Origin: Mycobacterium sp. DL99
GTDB taxonomy: Bacteria > Actinomycetota > Actinomycetes > Mycobacteriales > Mycobacteriaceae
Reading direction: 5' to 3'
Length of the DNA stretch: 64,000 bases
NCBI RefSeq assembly: GCF_004762045.1
Contig: NZ_SJOM01000007.1
Span: forward strand, 3,359,906 to 3,423,905
The position numbers were made by a program, and so were the translations under genes. The notes beneath the pieces were generated by a model. That model was not told the origin of the DNA, did no database searches, and saw only the letters and a program-made list of their open reading frames with translations. Shown here in pieces: positions 24,296 through 32,543 of the stretch; positions within the stretch are counted from its first letter, which is position 1; every line of letters starts with the position of its first letter.

Positions 24296-25509
24296 CCGCA
24301 ACCTTGGACGGCTCGGCGGCCGTCGCCGCCCTTCGTACCACCGCCGCGATCCGCGAACGGGCCCAACATCTTCTGCAGCGCGCTCGTGCCGGCGATTCGC
24401 CCTGGTTCGCGGTCGACGACGACGCCCTGGACCACGCAGCAGTCGAGGTCGCCGAAGTCACCCGCACCCGCTACCCCACGCTCGCCATCCCGTACCACAG
24501 CCGGTGGCGCCATTTCGAGGCCGGCGGCCTGGACCGCCGCGCAGAGTTGGCAACGCGCACAACCGGTGTGGTTGGCGCAACCCAGGCCCGCTCGATGATC
24601 GACCTGGTCGTGATCAGCGTATTGCTGGATGCCGGGGCCGGAACCGACTGGCATTACCTCGAATCCGGCACGGGCCTTCGGCTGACCCGATCGGAAGGGC
24701 TGGGGGTGGCCAGTTGGCATGCGTTCTGCGGTGGATTGTTCTCCGACGACGCGAGCGATCCGCTGCGGGCCGATGCCACCGCGCTGAACCGCCTCGACGC
24801 CGACAGTCTGGCCGGCGCCTTCCAGGTGGGTCCCGGAAATCCGTTGGTGGGGCTGGCCGGTCGGGTCGAGCTGCTGCACCGGCTGGGCACGCAATTGGCG
24901 GCTCGCCCCGATGTGTTCGGCCCGCAGGGTCGTCCCGGCGGGTTGTTCGACACCGTGACAGGTCCGACCGTCGCGGCCGACGACCTGCTCTCGACGGTGT
25001 TGGACACGTTGTCCGGAGTGTGGCTCACCGACAATGCCATCGGTGGCCAACCGCTCGGTGACTGCTGGAGGCATCGGGCGGTCCCCGGTCCCGGCCTCTC
25101 GCGCGGATGGATGCCGTTTCACAAGCTCTCGCAGTGGCTGACCTACTCGCTCCTGGAGCCGTTCGAATGGGCAGGTGTACAGGTCACCGATCTCGATACG
25201 CTGACCGGGTTGCCCGAATACCGCAATGGCGGTCTGCTGCTCGATACCGGCGTACTGCGGTTACGCGATCCCGCACTCGCCGAGAGAGACTGGGCGGTGG
25301 GCGACGAGATCGTGGTCGAATGGCGGGCGCTGACCGTTGCACTGCTCGACGAGCTGGCGCCGCTGATCCGCCGCCATCTCAACGCCCCGCAGCTGCCACT
25401 GGCCTGCGTACTGGAGGGCGGAACCTGGGCGACCGGGCGGGAACTCGCCGCACGCCTGCGCGATGGCCGCCCTCCGTTGTCCATCATCAGCGACGGCACG
25501 GTCTTCTAG
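24292..25509 (+). CDS. DUF1688 protein, uracil catabolism protein URC4
   Basis: 405 residues. ATGA overlap with URC1 shows translational coupling. Conserved stretches include PTLAIPYHSRWRHFEAGGLD, ATQARSMIDLVVISVLLDAG, WHAFCGGLFSDDAS and GWMPFHKLSQWLTYSLLEPF, which fit DUF1688/URC4 by memory. URC4 is required for uracil catabolism in yeast, after nucleotide formation, leading to urea and 3-hydroxypropionate. No known catalytic motif stands out. Its presence together with URC1 and upp is the signature of the pathway in bacteria and fungi. Confidence 0.85.
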   Translation: MTATLDGSAAVAALRTTAAIRERAQHLLQRARAGDSPWFAVDDDALDHAAVEVAEVTRTRYPTLAIPYHSRWRHFEAGGLDRRAELATRTTGVVGATQARSMIDLVVISVLLDAGAGTDWHYLESGTGLRLTRSEGLGVASWHAFCGGLFSDDASDPLRADATALNRLDADSLAGAFQVGPGNPLVGLAGRVELLHRLGTQLAARPDVFGPQGRPGGLFDTVTGPTVAADDLLSTVLDTLSGVWLTDNAIGGQPLGDCWRHRAVPGPGLSRGWMPFHKLSQWLTYSLLEPFEWAGVQVTDLDTLTGLPEYRNGGLLLDTGVLRLRDPALAERDWAVGDEIVVEWRALTVALLDELAPLIRRHLNAPQLPLACVLEGGTWATGRELAARLRDGRPPLSIISDGTVF

Positions 25510-25520
25510 GAGAGTCAGCC

Positions 25521-26150
25521 ATGGGCAACCTGCATGTCATCGACCACCCGCTGATTCAGCACAAGCTGACCCTGATGCGACAGAAAGACGTGTCCACCAA
25601 CGGGTTCCGCCAATTGCTCAACGAGATCTCGATGCTGATGAGCTATGAGGTGCTGCGTGACATCCCGGTGCACGACATCGACATCGAGACCCCGCTGGAG
25701 TCCACGACCGGAGCCGTGATCGACGGCAAGAAGCTGGTCTTCGTGTCGATCCTGCGCGCCGGCAGCGGCATTCTGGAAGGCATGCTCAGCGTGGTTCCGA
25801 GCGCCCGGGTCGGCCACATCGGCCTCTACCGCGACCCGAAAACGCGTGTGGCCGTGGAGTACTACTTCAAGCTTCCCGGCGATCTACACGAACGTGACGT
25901 GGTGGTCGTCGATCCGATGCTGGCCACTGGCAATTCAGCCGTCGCCGCCATCGACCGCATCAAGGAATACGAGCCCCGATCCATCAAGTTCGTCTGCCTG
26001 CTGACCTGCCCCGAGGGGGTCGCGGCGATGCAGCAGGCACACCCCGAGGTGCCCATCTACGCTGCGGCACTGGACCGGGAACTCGACGCGGCTGGGTACA
26101 TCGTTCCCGGGGTCGGAGACGCCGGTGACCGGATCTTCGGGACCAAGTGA
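25521..26150 (+). CDS. upp: Uracil phosphoribosyltransferase
   Basis: 209 residues. The start ATG has AGGAG 8 bases upstream. UPRT hallmarks: SILRAGSGILEGML, the PRPP-binding DPMLATGNSAVAAID (about 132-146) and the uracil-binding end YIVPGVGDAGDRIFGTK. It makes UMP from uracil and PRPP. Beyond salvage, in this operon it probably supplies the nucleotide that URC1 and URC4 break down, equivalent to URC6. It begins 11 bases after the DUF1688 stop. Confidence 0.96.
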   Translation: MGNLHVIDHPLIQHKLTLMRQKDVSTNGFRQLLNEISMLMSYEVLRDIPVHDIDIETPLESTTGAVIDGKKLVFVSILRAGSGILEGMLSVVPSARVGHIGLYRDPKTRVAVEYYFKLPGDLHERDVVVVDPMLATGNSAVAAIDRIKEYEPRSIKFVCLLTCPEGVAAMQQAHPEVPIYAAALDRELDAAGYIVPGVGDAGDRIFGTK

Positions 26151-26184
26151 CGGTGGCCGTCCAGGGCCAGTAGCCTCTGGCCGC

Positions 26185-26907
26185 ATGGATGCCGTTCAGG
26201 AAGTGCCGACCGTACCGGCCGGGCCCACGCACCGCTGGGGCCTCGGTGCGTTCGTCATCGTCGAGGCCGTCTATCTGCTCACCTCGGCATCGTTCGGACT
26301 GTTCGCACCTCCCGGCGCACCACCGCCCTGGTTGATCACCCTGGCGATCGGAGTGCCGACACTGGTCGCCGCGGCCCTGGCCGTCGCGATCGCGACATGG
26401 CGAGGCAACGGTCCCCGCATCGACTTCCGGTGGCAATGGTCCTGGCGTGCCATCGGTCTCGGTTTGGCCTTCGGCATCGGCGGACTGTTCGTCACGCTGC
26501 CTGCCGCGTTGCTCTACCAATCCATCGTCGGGCCCGACGCGACGTCGGCGGTGGGAGGCGTGTTCGAAGGCGTTCGCACCACCTGGCCGGTGGCGATCAC
26601 CGTCCTGCTGCTGGTCGCGGTCATCGCGCCGATCTGCGAAGAGGTGGTGTACCGCGGCCTGCTGTGGGGTGCGCTCGAACAACGCTGGGGACGCGTCACG
26701 GCGGTAACGGTGTCCACCCTGGTGTTCGCGCTCGCCCACCTCGAACCTCAGCGGGCACCGCTGCTACTGGTGGTGGCAATCCCAATTGCGTTGGCCCGGC
26801 TCTATTCCGGGAGTTTGTGGGGCGGCATCATCGCGCACCAGGTGACCAACCTGCTGCCCGGCATCGTGATGATGTTCGGCCTACTCGGGATGATGCCGGC
26901 CGGCTGA
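26185..26907 (+). CDS. CPBP-family intramembrane metalloprotease
   Basis: 240 residues. Several membrane helices (FVIVEAVYLLTSASFGLF, LITLAIGVPTLVAAALAVAI, AIGLGLAFGIGGLFVTLP and others). The catalytic motifs of the CPBP/Abi family are present: CEEVVYRGLLWGAL (EExxxR), VFALAHLEP (FxxxH) and GGIIAHQVTN (HxxxN). Family members are prenyl-protein-processing or self-immunity proteases; the target is unknown. A possible leaderless -10 (TAGCCT) lies 8 bases before the ATG. Convergent with a membrane protein gene. Confidence 0.88.
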   Translation: MDAVQEVPTVPAGPTHRWGLGAFVIVEAVYLLTSASFGLFAPPGAPPPWLITLAIGVPTLVAAALAVAIATWRGNGPRIDFRWQWSWRAIGLGLAFGIGGLFVTLPAALLYQSIVGPDATSAVGGVFEGVRTTWPVAITVLLLVAVIAPICEEVVYRGLLWGALEQRWGRVTAVTVSTLVFALAHLEPQRAPLLLVVAIPIALARLYSGSLWGGIIAHQVTNLLPGIVMMFGLLGMMPAG

Positions 26908-26918
26908 GTCACGCCCGA

Positions 26919-27701
26919 CTACCGCTTGCGGTCGCGCACCTTGTACGTCGAGGGCCACGACAGGCGGGATTCATCGCCCACCAACGGAGTTCCCGAACCG
27001 CCGACCCGGACGTCATAGGCCTCCTGTCCGGCGCCGACCTCGCGGTTGGCATGCTCCTGGGCCAGGTAGTAGAGCTGGTCGATCTCGGCTTCGGAGAACG
27101 CCACGAAGGTGGTCTTGCGCACGATGTCGTTCATGCCGGCCGTCATTCGGTCGGGCAGAACACGTGAGGCCATCGCGGCCAGGCCCAGCAGGATGAACGG
27201 GATGACCCAGTAACAGATGAACGGCAGTGGAGTCTTTGTGTCCAGAATCGTGGCGTCACTCTGCACGATCGGCGGGATCGCCGAGGAGATCGTCATCCCG
27301 GCGAACGCACCCACCCAGATCCAGCTCAGGACCTTCACGATCCGTTGAAACAGGTCACTTTCCACGACTCCGGGCGGTTGGCCCGCCGCGGCGAACTCCA
27401 GCACGAACGGCTTGCCGATCAGCAGGCCGATGAGGGCGACCAAGAAGATCCCCGCAGTACTCAGCGGTTGGATCCAGCGCTCCATGACATCCTGGCTGAG
27501 CACCAGGGTCAAGATCGTGAGCACGGTGAAGGTAGCGAGTGCACCGACCTCCAGGGTGCGTCCCGGCGTGCCAGAGATCCGGCTGATCGTGAACGTCGCG
27601 ATGGCCGTCGCCAGCGCCACCAGCACAGCGACAACGAACGGCACGTTGCCGACGAGTACCCAATAGATGATCCACGGCGCGAAGCCAAACAGGATGCCCA
27701 C
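26919..27701 (-). CDS. Conserved multi-pass membrane protein
   Basis: 260 residues, no recognised domain. Five to six hydrophobic helices: PWIIYWVLVGNVPFVVAVLV, ALATFTVLTILTLVLS, GIFLVALIGLLIGKPFVL, VLSWIWVGAFAGMTISSAI and YWVIPFILLGLAAMA. The last 70 residues (PDRMTAGMNDIVRKTTFVAF and on) are polar and presumably cytosolic. It resembles uncharacterised mycobacterial membrane proteins annotated as conserved. The 11-base gap to the convergent CPBP gene leaves no room for separate terminators. Confidence 0.65.
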   Translation of the reverse strand: MGILFGFAPWIIYWVLVGNVPFVVAVLVALATAIATFTISRISGTPGRTLEVGALATFTVLTILTLVLSQDVMERWIQPLSTAGIFLVALIGLLIGKPFVLEFAAAGQPPGVVESDLFQRIVKVLSWIWVGAFAGMTISSAIPPIVQSDATILDTKTPLPFICYWVIPFILLGLAAMASRVLPDRMTAGMNDIVRKTTFVAFSEAEIDQLYYLAQEHANREVGAGQEAYDVRVGGSGTPLVGDESRLSWPSTYKVRDRKR

Positions 27702-27756
27702 GAGCGCCTAGTCTAGGGGCTTACCGTTGATCCGACGGCAACTACCCACCGGCGCG

Positions 27757-28818
27757 CTATTCCTCGCTCGGCTTGGTGTTGCGACGCCACTCGGAGATCT
27801 TGCGGCCCATCGAGTCGGCCGCACTCGTCGCGGCCTGCCCCACCCCGTCGACCACGCCGCCCAAGCCATCCCGAATGCCCCGGATCAACGGGTCGTTGGA
27901 CTGGTCGAACCCGTCCTTGTAATGGCGTGCCGCCGCACTCACGTCATCGGTCCAGCTCGCCGTCGCATCGTCGGACCGCAGCGGATAGTTGCCGGCCATG
28001 ATCGCGCCGTATCCACCGGTATCGACCCACTTCGTCAGCGCCGCCGCGCGAAGCACCGAGAAGGGATGCGTTTGCAGCTCCAGGTTGAGCAGTTTGAGCA
28101 CCCCGTCGCGCATGTCGCCGGTCGCGTCATAGTCCCGTGCCTGAGCCAGGAACGCCTGCGAGTCGAGCTTGTCGAGGTGCCGGCCCGCCGCCAACTTCAG
28201 CTCGACCCGGATCGCCATGTCGAAGTCCTGTCCGCACAGCAGACCCGCCCGGTCGCCCGAAAGTTCTGATTTGCGTTGCCATTCCTGGAGGGCGGCGACG
28301 ATCGCGCGCAGTGCCCAGCCGCCGATCGGGACGAAGCCGAACGACGACGCCAGCCGCAGCAGGTGATGGAGCATCGTGCGGTAGACGGCGTGACCACTGA
28401 GGGCGTGGCCGAGTTCATGGCCGATGACGAACCGCATCTCGTCATGCGTCATCAGTTCATACATGCCCGACGTAATGACGATGAACGGGTCCTCCATGCC
28501 GATGCAGTACGCATTGGCTTCCGGCGACTGGATGATGAACATCTCCGGGCGCACCTGGGCGTCGAGCACCTGAACGCATTCGTCGAGCAGCGCGTCGAGG
28601 TCGGCGAACTGCCGCGGACCCACCCGGGCGGAACTGGCCAGATACAGCAGCCGGTGCTTGCGTTCGCGCAGCATCCCGGACAACACCTTGAGGATCTGGT
28701 CGAATCCCTTGAGCCGGCGTAACGCGGTCAGCGCGGTCCGGTCCGCCGGATGCTCCCACGCCCGCGAACTGATGCCGGGAAAAACGGTCCGCGTAGTCGC
28801 AGGTGTCTGCTCCGTCAA
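27757..28818 (-). CDS. M48-family zinc metallopeptidase
   Basis: 353 residues. The zinc-binding HExxH is seen in RFVIGHELGHALSGHAVYRT (about residue 133), with a third ligand expected in the helix around KSELSGDRAGLLCGQDF. The N-terminal stretch (RTALTALRRLKGFDQILKVL, LLYLASSARVGPRQFADL) and the C-terminal Gly/Asp-rich region fit the soluble M48 group rather than the HtpX type with four helices. It ends in basic sequence. Peptidases of this type act on unknown substrates in actinobacteria. Its start is preceded by a short intergenic space. Confidence 0.85.
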   Translation of the reverse strand: MTEQTPATTRTVFPGISSRAWEHPADRTALTALRRLKGFDQILKVLSGMLRERKHRLLYLASSARVGPRQFADLDALLDECVQVLDAQVRPEMFIIQSPEANAYCIGMEDPFIVITSGMYELMTHDEMRFVIGHELGHALSGHAVYRTMLHHLLRLASSFGFVPIGGWALRAIVAALQEWQRKSELSGDRAGLLCGQDFDMAIRVELKLAAGRHLDKLDSQAFLAQARDYDATGDMRDGVLKLLNLELQTHPFSVLRAAALTKWVDTGGYGAIMAGNYPLRSDDATASWTDDVSAAARHYKDGFDQSNDPLIRGIRDGLGGVVDGVGQAATSAADSMGRKISEWRRNTKPSEE

Positions 28819-28893
28819 TGCAATACGCCCTTCGTCGTCGACGGCTCAAAGCCTACGGACTGTTGAGGCGCCTCAGACACACAATCTCGAGCG

Positions 28894-29520
28894 TCAGGCG
28901 ATGATGCGGACCAGATAGGGAGTCATACCCTCGCCGCGCACCGGAGTGACCGCGACAGCGGGCTCGGTGCCCTGGATCATCTGGTTGTTCCCGAGGTAGA
29001 GCGCCACACTCTGGGTGCCCTCGGGTCCGTAGAAGATCAAGTCACCGGGCAGAGCCTGGGCGGGCAGCACCTTCTGCCCTACCTTGTACTGCTCGCCGGA
29101 GGACCGCGGCATCTTCACCCCGACTCCACCGAACGCGTAGACGATCAGCCCCGAGGCATCGAAGCCGACCACATTCGCCGACGGATCCGGCGCAACGCCG
29201 AAACCGGGGGTCAGCACCGGAGCGACCGGAGCGGTGACCACGGGAGTCGACAGTCCGGGTGTCAGACCGCCGCCCGCGAGCGGCGGCGTCACGGGAGCCA
29301 GGCCGGGCGCGGGCAGGCTGCGGGCGACGCCACGGGTGGGCCCGTTCATGTCCCCGCCGCCATAGCTGAAGGGCACACCGCGCTGTGACAGCGCGCGGGA
29401 GATCACGAGATCGACAAAGCGCTGGTTGCCGGTCGGGCGTTCGATCGGTGCGGCGCCGGCTAGTCCGGGAGCCGCTACCAGGAATGCCAGACCGAACAGA
29501 AGGGCAAAGGTACGTCTCAT
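28894..29520 (-). CDS. ripD: RipD-type non-catalytic NlpC/P60 protein
   Basis: 208 residues: signal peptide (MRRTFALLFGLAFLVAAPGL, cleavage near GAAP), a short N-terminal region FVDLVISRALSQRGVPFSYG, a Pro/Gly linker and the NlpC/P60 domain. At the catalytic Cys position the sequence is GFDASGLIVY (Ala instead of Cys in DCSG), and the usual His in HVGIYLG is replaced by Ser (SVALYLGNNQMIQG). Mycobacterium tuberculosis RipD has the same substitutions and binds peptidoglycan without cleaving it. The gene is divergent from tenA, with a 346-base gap. Confidence 0.85.
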   Translation of the reverse strand: MRRTFALLFGLAFLVAAPGLAGAAPIERPTGNQRFVDLVISRALSQRGVPFSYGGGDMNGPTRGVARSLPAPGLAPVTPPLAGGGLTPGLSTPVVTAPVAPVLTPGFGVAPDPSANVVGFDASGLIVYAFGGVGVKMPRSSGEQYKVGQKVLPAQALPGDLIFYGPEGTQSVALYLGNNQMIQGTEPAVAVTPVRGEGMTPYLVRIIA

Positions 29521-29866
29521 CGAACATCAACTCTCTCGACCACCAGAAGGCGACACCGGCCGCTGGTCGTTGTCAGCCGAGTCAACCATTTGTACCGCCC
29601 AACGATCCATTTTCCCAATTAGATTGGGGCACAAGCTCGATCAGATGCAGTACCGTGACCCAACGGTTACCGGAACGGCTTTGGGCAGCAGTCGTGACAG
29701 TGGCCGCCGCACTGCCGTCCACGCAGGACGCCGGGTTGCCGGCCGGCTGCTTCGGCAAAGTGCGCGGGGCAGGTCAGATTTGACCTCCCCACCGCGAAAA
29801 TCGTTGTGGTGCACGGCACGCCGACGGGGCACACAACGTTTGCGGATCACCTGAGACCATGGTGGT
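29521..29866. other. Divergent intergenic region, ripD/tenA
   Basis: 346 bases between the ripD and tenA starts. It holds a 6-bp dyad CCCAAT-TAG-ATTGGG at 29614-29628. No thiamine-pyrophosphate riboswitch was recognised in front of tenA, and no gene-like ORF is convincing here. Confidence 0.5.
29614..29628. promoter_or_regulatory. Dyad in ripD/tenA gap
   Basis: CCCAAT and ATTGGG separated by TAG; a perfect 6-base dyad in relatively AT-rich DNA 94 bases upstream of ripD. A regulator site is possible. Confidence 0.3.
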
Positions 29867-30550
29867 ATGCACCCCGATGCGAACCCGCAATCCTGGTCGG
29901 CCCGGCTCTGGGAGGCGATCGAGCCGACGTACACCGCGATCCTCGCGCACCCGTTTCTGACCGGCCTCACCGACGGCAGCCTGGATGACGCGGCATTCGC
30001 CCACTACGTGGCACAGGACGTGCACTACCTGCGCGACTACGCCCGCGCGCTGACGATCGTCGCCGCCAAGGCCCCCACCCTGGCCGATACGGCGATGTTC
30101 TCCCGACATGCCGCCGAGGTCTTCGATGTCGAACTGGGTCTGCACAACGAACTTCTGCCCGAGCTGGGGCTGGATGTCGCGGCGCTCAACGCGACGCCGG
30201 TCACCCCGACCACGCGCGCCTACACGAGTTATCTGCTGGCCACTACCTACAGCGGCACCTTCGCCGAGGGGTTGGCGGCGGTTCTGCCCTGCTACTGGAT
30301 CTACGCTCAGGTCGGCGCGGCATTGCTGGAACGCGGATCGCCTGATCGGCGCTATCAGCGCTGGATCGACAGCTACGGCGGTGAGGAGTTCGCCGCGACT
30401 GTCGCCGAGGTGCTCGATCTGACGGATCGGGTCGGACCGACTCTGGGTGGGGCGGACGAAGCCGCTGCACGAGCCCATTTCGTGGTCACGGCGAAATACG
30501 AGTGGATGTTCTTCGATGCGGCCTATCGCCGCGAGCAGTGGCCGATCTGA
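29867..30550 (+). CDS. tenA: TenA family protein (aminopyrimidine aminohydrolase/thiaminase II)
   Basis: 227 residues of the TENA/HOX fold. The catalytic Cys is at residue 142 in AVLPCYWIYAQVG and the catalytic Glu near 208 in TAKYEWMFFDAAYRREQW. TenA hydrolyses thiamine degradation products such as aminopyrimidine or thiamine itself in salvage. Regions LDDAAFAHYVAQDVHYLRDY and VELGLHNELLPELGLD match the family. No thi gene is adjacent and no TPP riboswitch was seen. The gene ends convergent to tpx across a strong hairpin. Confidence 0.9.
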   Translation: MHPDANPQSWSARLWEAIEPTYTAILAHPFLTGLTDGSLDDAAFAHYVAQDVHYLRDYARALTIVAAKAPTLADTAMFSRHAAEVFDVELGLHNELLPELGLDVAALNATPVTPTTRAYTSYLLATTYSGTFAEGLAAVLPCYWIYAQVGAALLERGSPDRRYQRWIDSYGGEEFAATVAEVLDLTDRVGPTLGGADEAAARAHFVVTAKYEWMFFDAAYRREQWPI

Positions 30551-30563
30551 GTGCCTGCCGGTC

Positions 30564-30592
30564 CCTCACCGGCGCGAGGCGCGCCGGTGAGG
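30564..30592. terminator. Bidirectional hairpin between tenA and tpx
   Basis: A 13-base perfect stem (from CCTCACCGGCGCG, loop AGG) lies between the two convergent stop codons. There is no uridine run on either side, as in many mycobacterial intrinsic terminators. Good candidate for a terminator serving both genes. Confidence 0.7.
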
Positions 30593-30606
30593 AAGGGTTA
30601 CGACGA

Positions 30607-31098
30607 TCAGAGCGCGGCCAGCGCGGCGTCGTAGTTGGGCTCCTGAACGATCTCGGGCACCAGTTCGGTGTAGGCCACGTTGCCGTCGGCACCGATGACG
30701 ACGACGGCGCGTCCCAGCAGACCGGCCATCGGACCATCGGCCATGGTGATTCCGTAATCCTCGCCGAAGCTGTCGCGGAACGCCGACGCGGTGATGACGT
30801 TCTCGATCCCCTCGGCTCCGCAGAAACGGCTGAGCGCGAACGGCAGGTCCTTCGACACGCACAGGACCGTGGCGCCGCCGGCAGCGGCGCGCTCGTTGAA
30901 GGTACGCACGCTGGCGGCGCATATCCCGGTGTCCAGCGACGGGAAGATGTTCAGCAGCACTGACTTGCCCTGGAACTGATCGTTGGTGACGGTACCGAGA
31001 TCGGTGCCGGTGACCGAGAAGCTGGGGGCCGGGCTACCGACTGCCGGCAGGTCGCCGACCGTGTTGATGGGGTTTCCCTTGAAGGTTATCTGTGCCAT
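30607..31098 (-). CDS. tpx: Thiol peroxidase
   Basis: 163 residues. The peroxidatic Cys60 is in FPSLDTGICAASVRTF, and Cys80 (ATVLCVS) and the resolving Cys93 (LSRFCGAEG) complete the pattern known from Mycobacterium tuberculosis Tpx at the same positions. Tpx reduces peroxides with thioredoxin. The sequence MAQITFKGNP at the start and VLAALDAA-type end match the family. A single gene; its upstream neighbour is divergent after about 60 bases. Confidence 0.95.
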   Translation of the reverse strand: MAQITFKGNPINTVGDLPAVGSPAPSFSVTGTDLGTVTNDQFQGKSVLLNIFPSLDTGICAASVRTFNERAAAGGATVLCVSKDLPFALSRFCGAEGIENVITASAFRDSFGEDYGITMADGPMAGLLGRAVVVIGADGNVAYTELVPEIVQEPNYDAALAAL

Positions 31099-31160
31099 GG
31101 GGCACAGTCTGTCAAAACCGGGTGCTCGGCGGGCAGGCCGGGGTGCGACGATGGATCGCG

Positions 31161-32054
31161 ATGATCGATCTGCCCGAGGCGGTGCGCGCGATGGGCGCGC
31201 GGGGACCGCAGTGGCAAGCGTGGGTCGATGGCCTGCCGCGAATGATCCGGGACCAGTTCGACGAATGGGACCTGCACGCCGACGGGCCTGCCTTTCACGG
31301 CTATTGCTCGATCGTGCTGCCGGTGCGGACCGGCGAAGGGGCGTTGGCGGTCCTCAAGGCCGCCTTCCCCGACGATGAGTCCGAACACGAACACCTGGCG
31401 CTACGCCGGTGGGCGGGTACCGGTGCGGTCCGGCTGCTGCGGGCCGATCCGCACCGCCGGACGATGTTGCTGGAACGGTTACAACAGCGAAACCTCAACG
31501 AGCTGTGGGACATTGAGGCCTGCGAGATCGTCGCGGAGCTCTACGCCCGGCTTCACGTGCCGGCCCTGCCGCAGTTGCGGTCACTCGCCCAATGCACCGA
31601 ACGGTGGACCGCCGACCTGACACGACTCCCCCGCAACGCCCCGGTTCCGCGTCGGCTGGTGGAGCAGGCGATCACACTCGGCAAGGATCTGGCCACCGAT
31701 CCCGCGACCACCGGCACCCTGATCCACAGCGACCTGCACTACGAGAACGTCCTCGCCGCCGACCGCGAGCCGTGGCTGGTGATCGATCCCAAGCCGATGA
31801 GCGGAGACCCGCACTACGAGGTCGCGCCGATGCTGTGGAACCGGTGGGACGAGCTGGCCGGTTACGTCCGCGACGGGGTCCGGCGGCGGTTGTCGACCCT
31901 GGTCGATGCGGCCGGCCTGGATGCGGACCGGGCCAGGGCCTGGGTGATCGTGCGCATGCTGCACAACGCGATGTGGGAGCTGACCGAGGCGGCCGATCCC
32001 GACGCGGACTCGTTGACGACCTGTGTGGCGATCGCCAAGGCCGTGCAGGACTGA
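31161..32054 (+). CDS. Aminoglycoside/hydroxyurea phosphotransferase-like kinase (APH(6) type)
   Basis: 297 residues from the ATG at 31161. The kinase catalytic loop LIHSDLHYENVLAADREP (about 186-203) and the following LVIDPKPMSG (metal-binding Asp) are clear. It starts as MIDLPEAVRAMGARG and has the Arg/Trp-rich N lobe of the APH_6_hur group (streptomycin-6-kinase, hydroxyurea kinase). Similar chromosomal genes in mycobacteria are usually of unproven substrate. The start lies 62 bases from the divergent tpx start. Resistance to an aminoglycoside is possible but not shown. Confidence 0.8.
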   Translation: MIDLPEAVRAMGARGPQWQAWVDGLPRMIRDQFDEWDLHADGPAFHGYCSIVLPVRTGEGALAVLKAAFPDDESEHEHLALRRWAGTGAVRLLRADPHRRTMLLERLQQRNLNELWDIEACEIVAELYARLHVPALPQLRSLAQCTERWTADLTRLPRNAPVPRRLVEQAITLGKDLATDPATTGTLIHSDLHYENVLAADREPWLVIDPKPMSGDPHYEVAPMLWNRWDELAGYVRDGVRRRLSTLVDAAGLDADRARAWVIVRMLHNAMWELTEAADPDADSLTTCVAIAKAVQD

Positions 32055-32059
32055 GATTC

Positions 32060-32383
32060 TCAGATCACCTTGTAGGTGAGGTCGTACAGTGCGCCCGCCC
32101 CGCTGAACTGCTGGGTGAGCTCTCCTCGTCCCAACTCGTCCGAACAGATGAATATCGAGCCGACGTCCTCCATCTCGTCCGTACGCACATCCACCTCCCG
32201 CAACACGATCTCCAGCCGGCCGTCGAACGGCAGCAGTCGGTCCAGATCCACCACATCCCCCTGGCACATCGACACAGCCTTGAACTGGAATCCATCAGCT
32301 CTGCTGATACTGAGCTCGTCGGTCCCACCGGAGTCCTGGGTCTTTACGGCCCGGAGTTCCGAGAGCTTGGCGAACAACGACAT
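32060..32383 (-). CDS. Unknown small cytosolic protein
   Basis: 107 residues from the ATG at 32383, chosen for its GGAGG 5 bases upstream (within GACAACGGAGG-type context on the minus strand). No family recognised. The chain is acidic, with an expected beta-sandwich pattern (DELSISRADGFQFKAVSM, GRLEIVLREVDVRTDEMEDV, IFICSDELGRGEL, LYDLTYKVI) and two isolated Cys. No signal peptide or membrane helix. The gene is convergent with the kinase at 31161 (5-base gap) and downstream of the MenC-like gene's end at 32544. Confidence 0.65.
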   Translation of the reverse strand: MSLFAKLSELRAVKTQDSGGTDELSISRADGFQFKAVSMCQGDVVDLDRLLPFDGRLEIVLREVDVRTDEMEDVGSIFICSDELGRGELTQQFSGAGALYDLTYKVI

Positions 32384-32543
32384 GGCATCCTCCGTTGGAT
32401 CTTCCCGCCAGCGGTAGCTGACCAAGTCGATTCTCGAGTTGCCGGGCCGGCGCACACATGCGTAGTGCGCTACTTGAATCTGTTCGGCGGAGCGTTCCCG
32501 GCCGGGTCGCTCGGCGACCGCCCGGAACATGCATCAGGGCTGT

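Noticed and set aside
29700..29866. Possible TPP riboswitch before tenA
   Set aside because: Only a short CTGAGA-like match; the conserved THI-box core could not be assembled.
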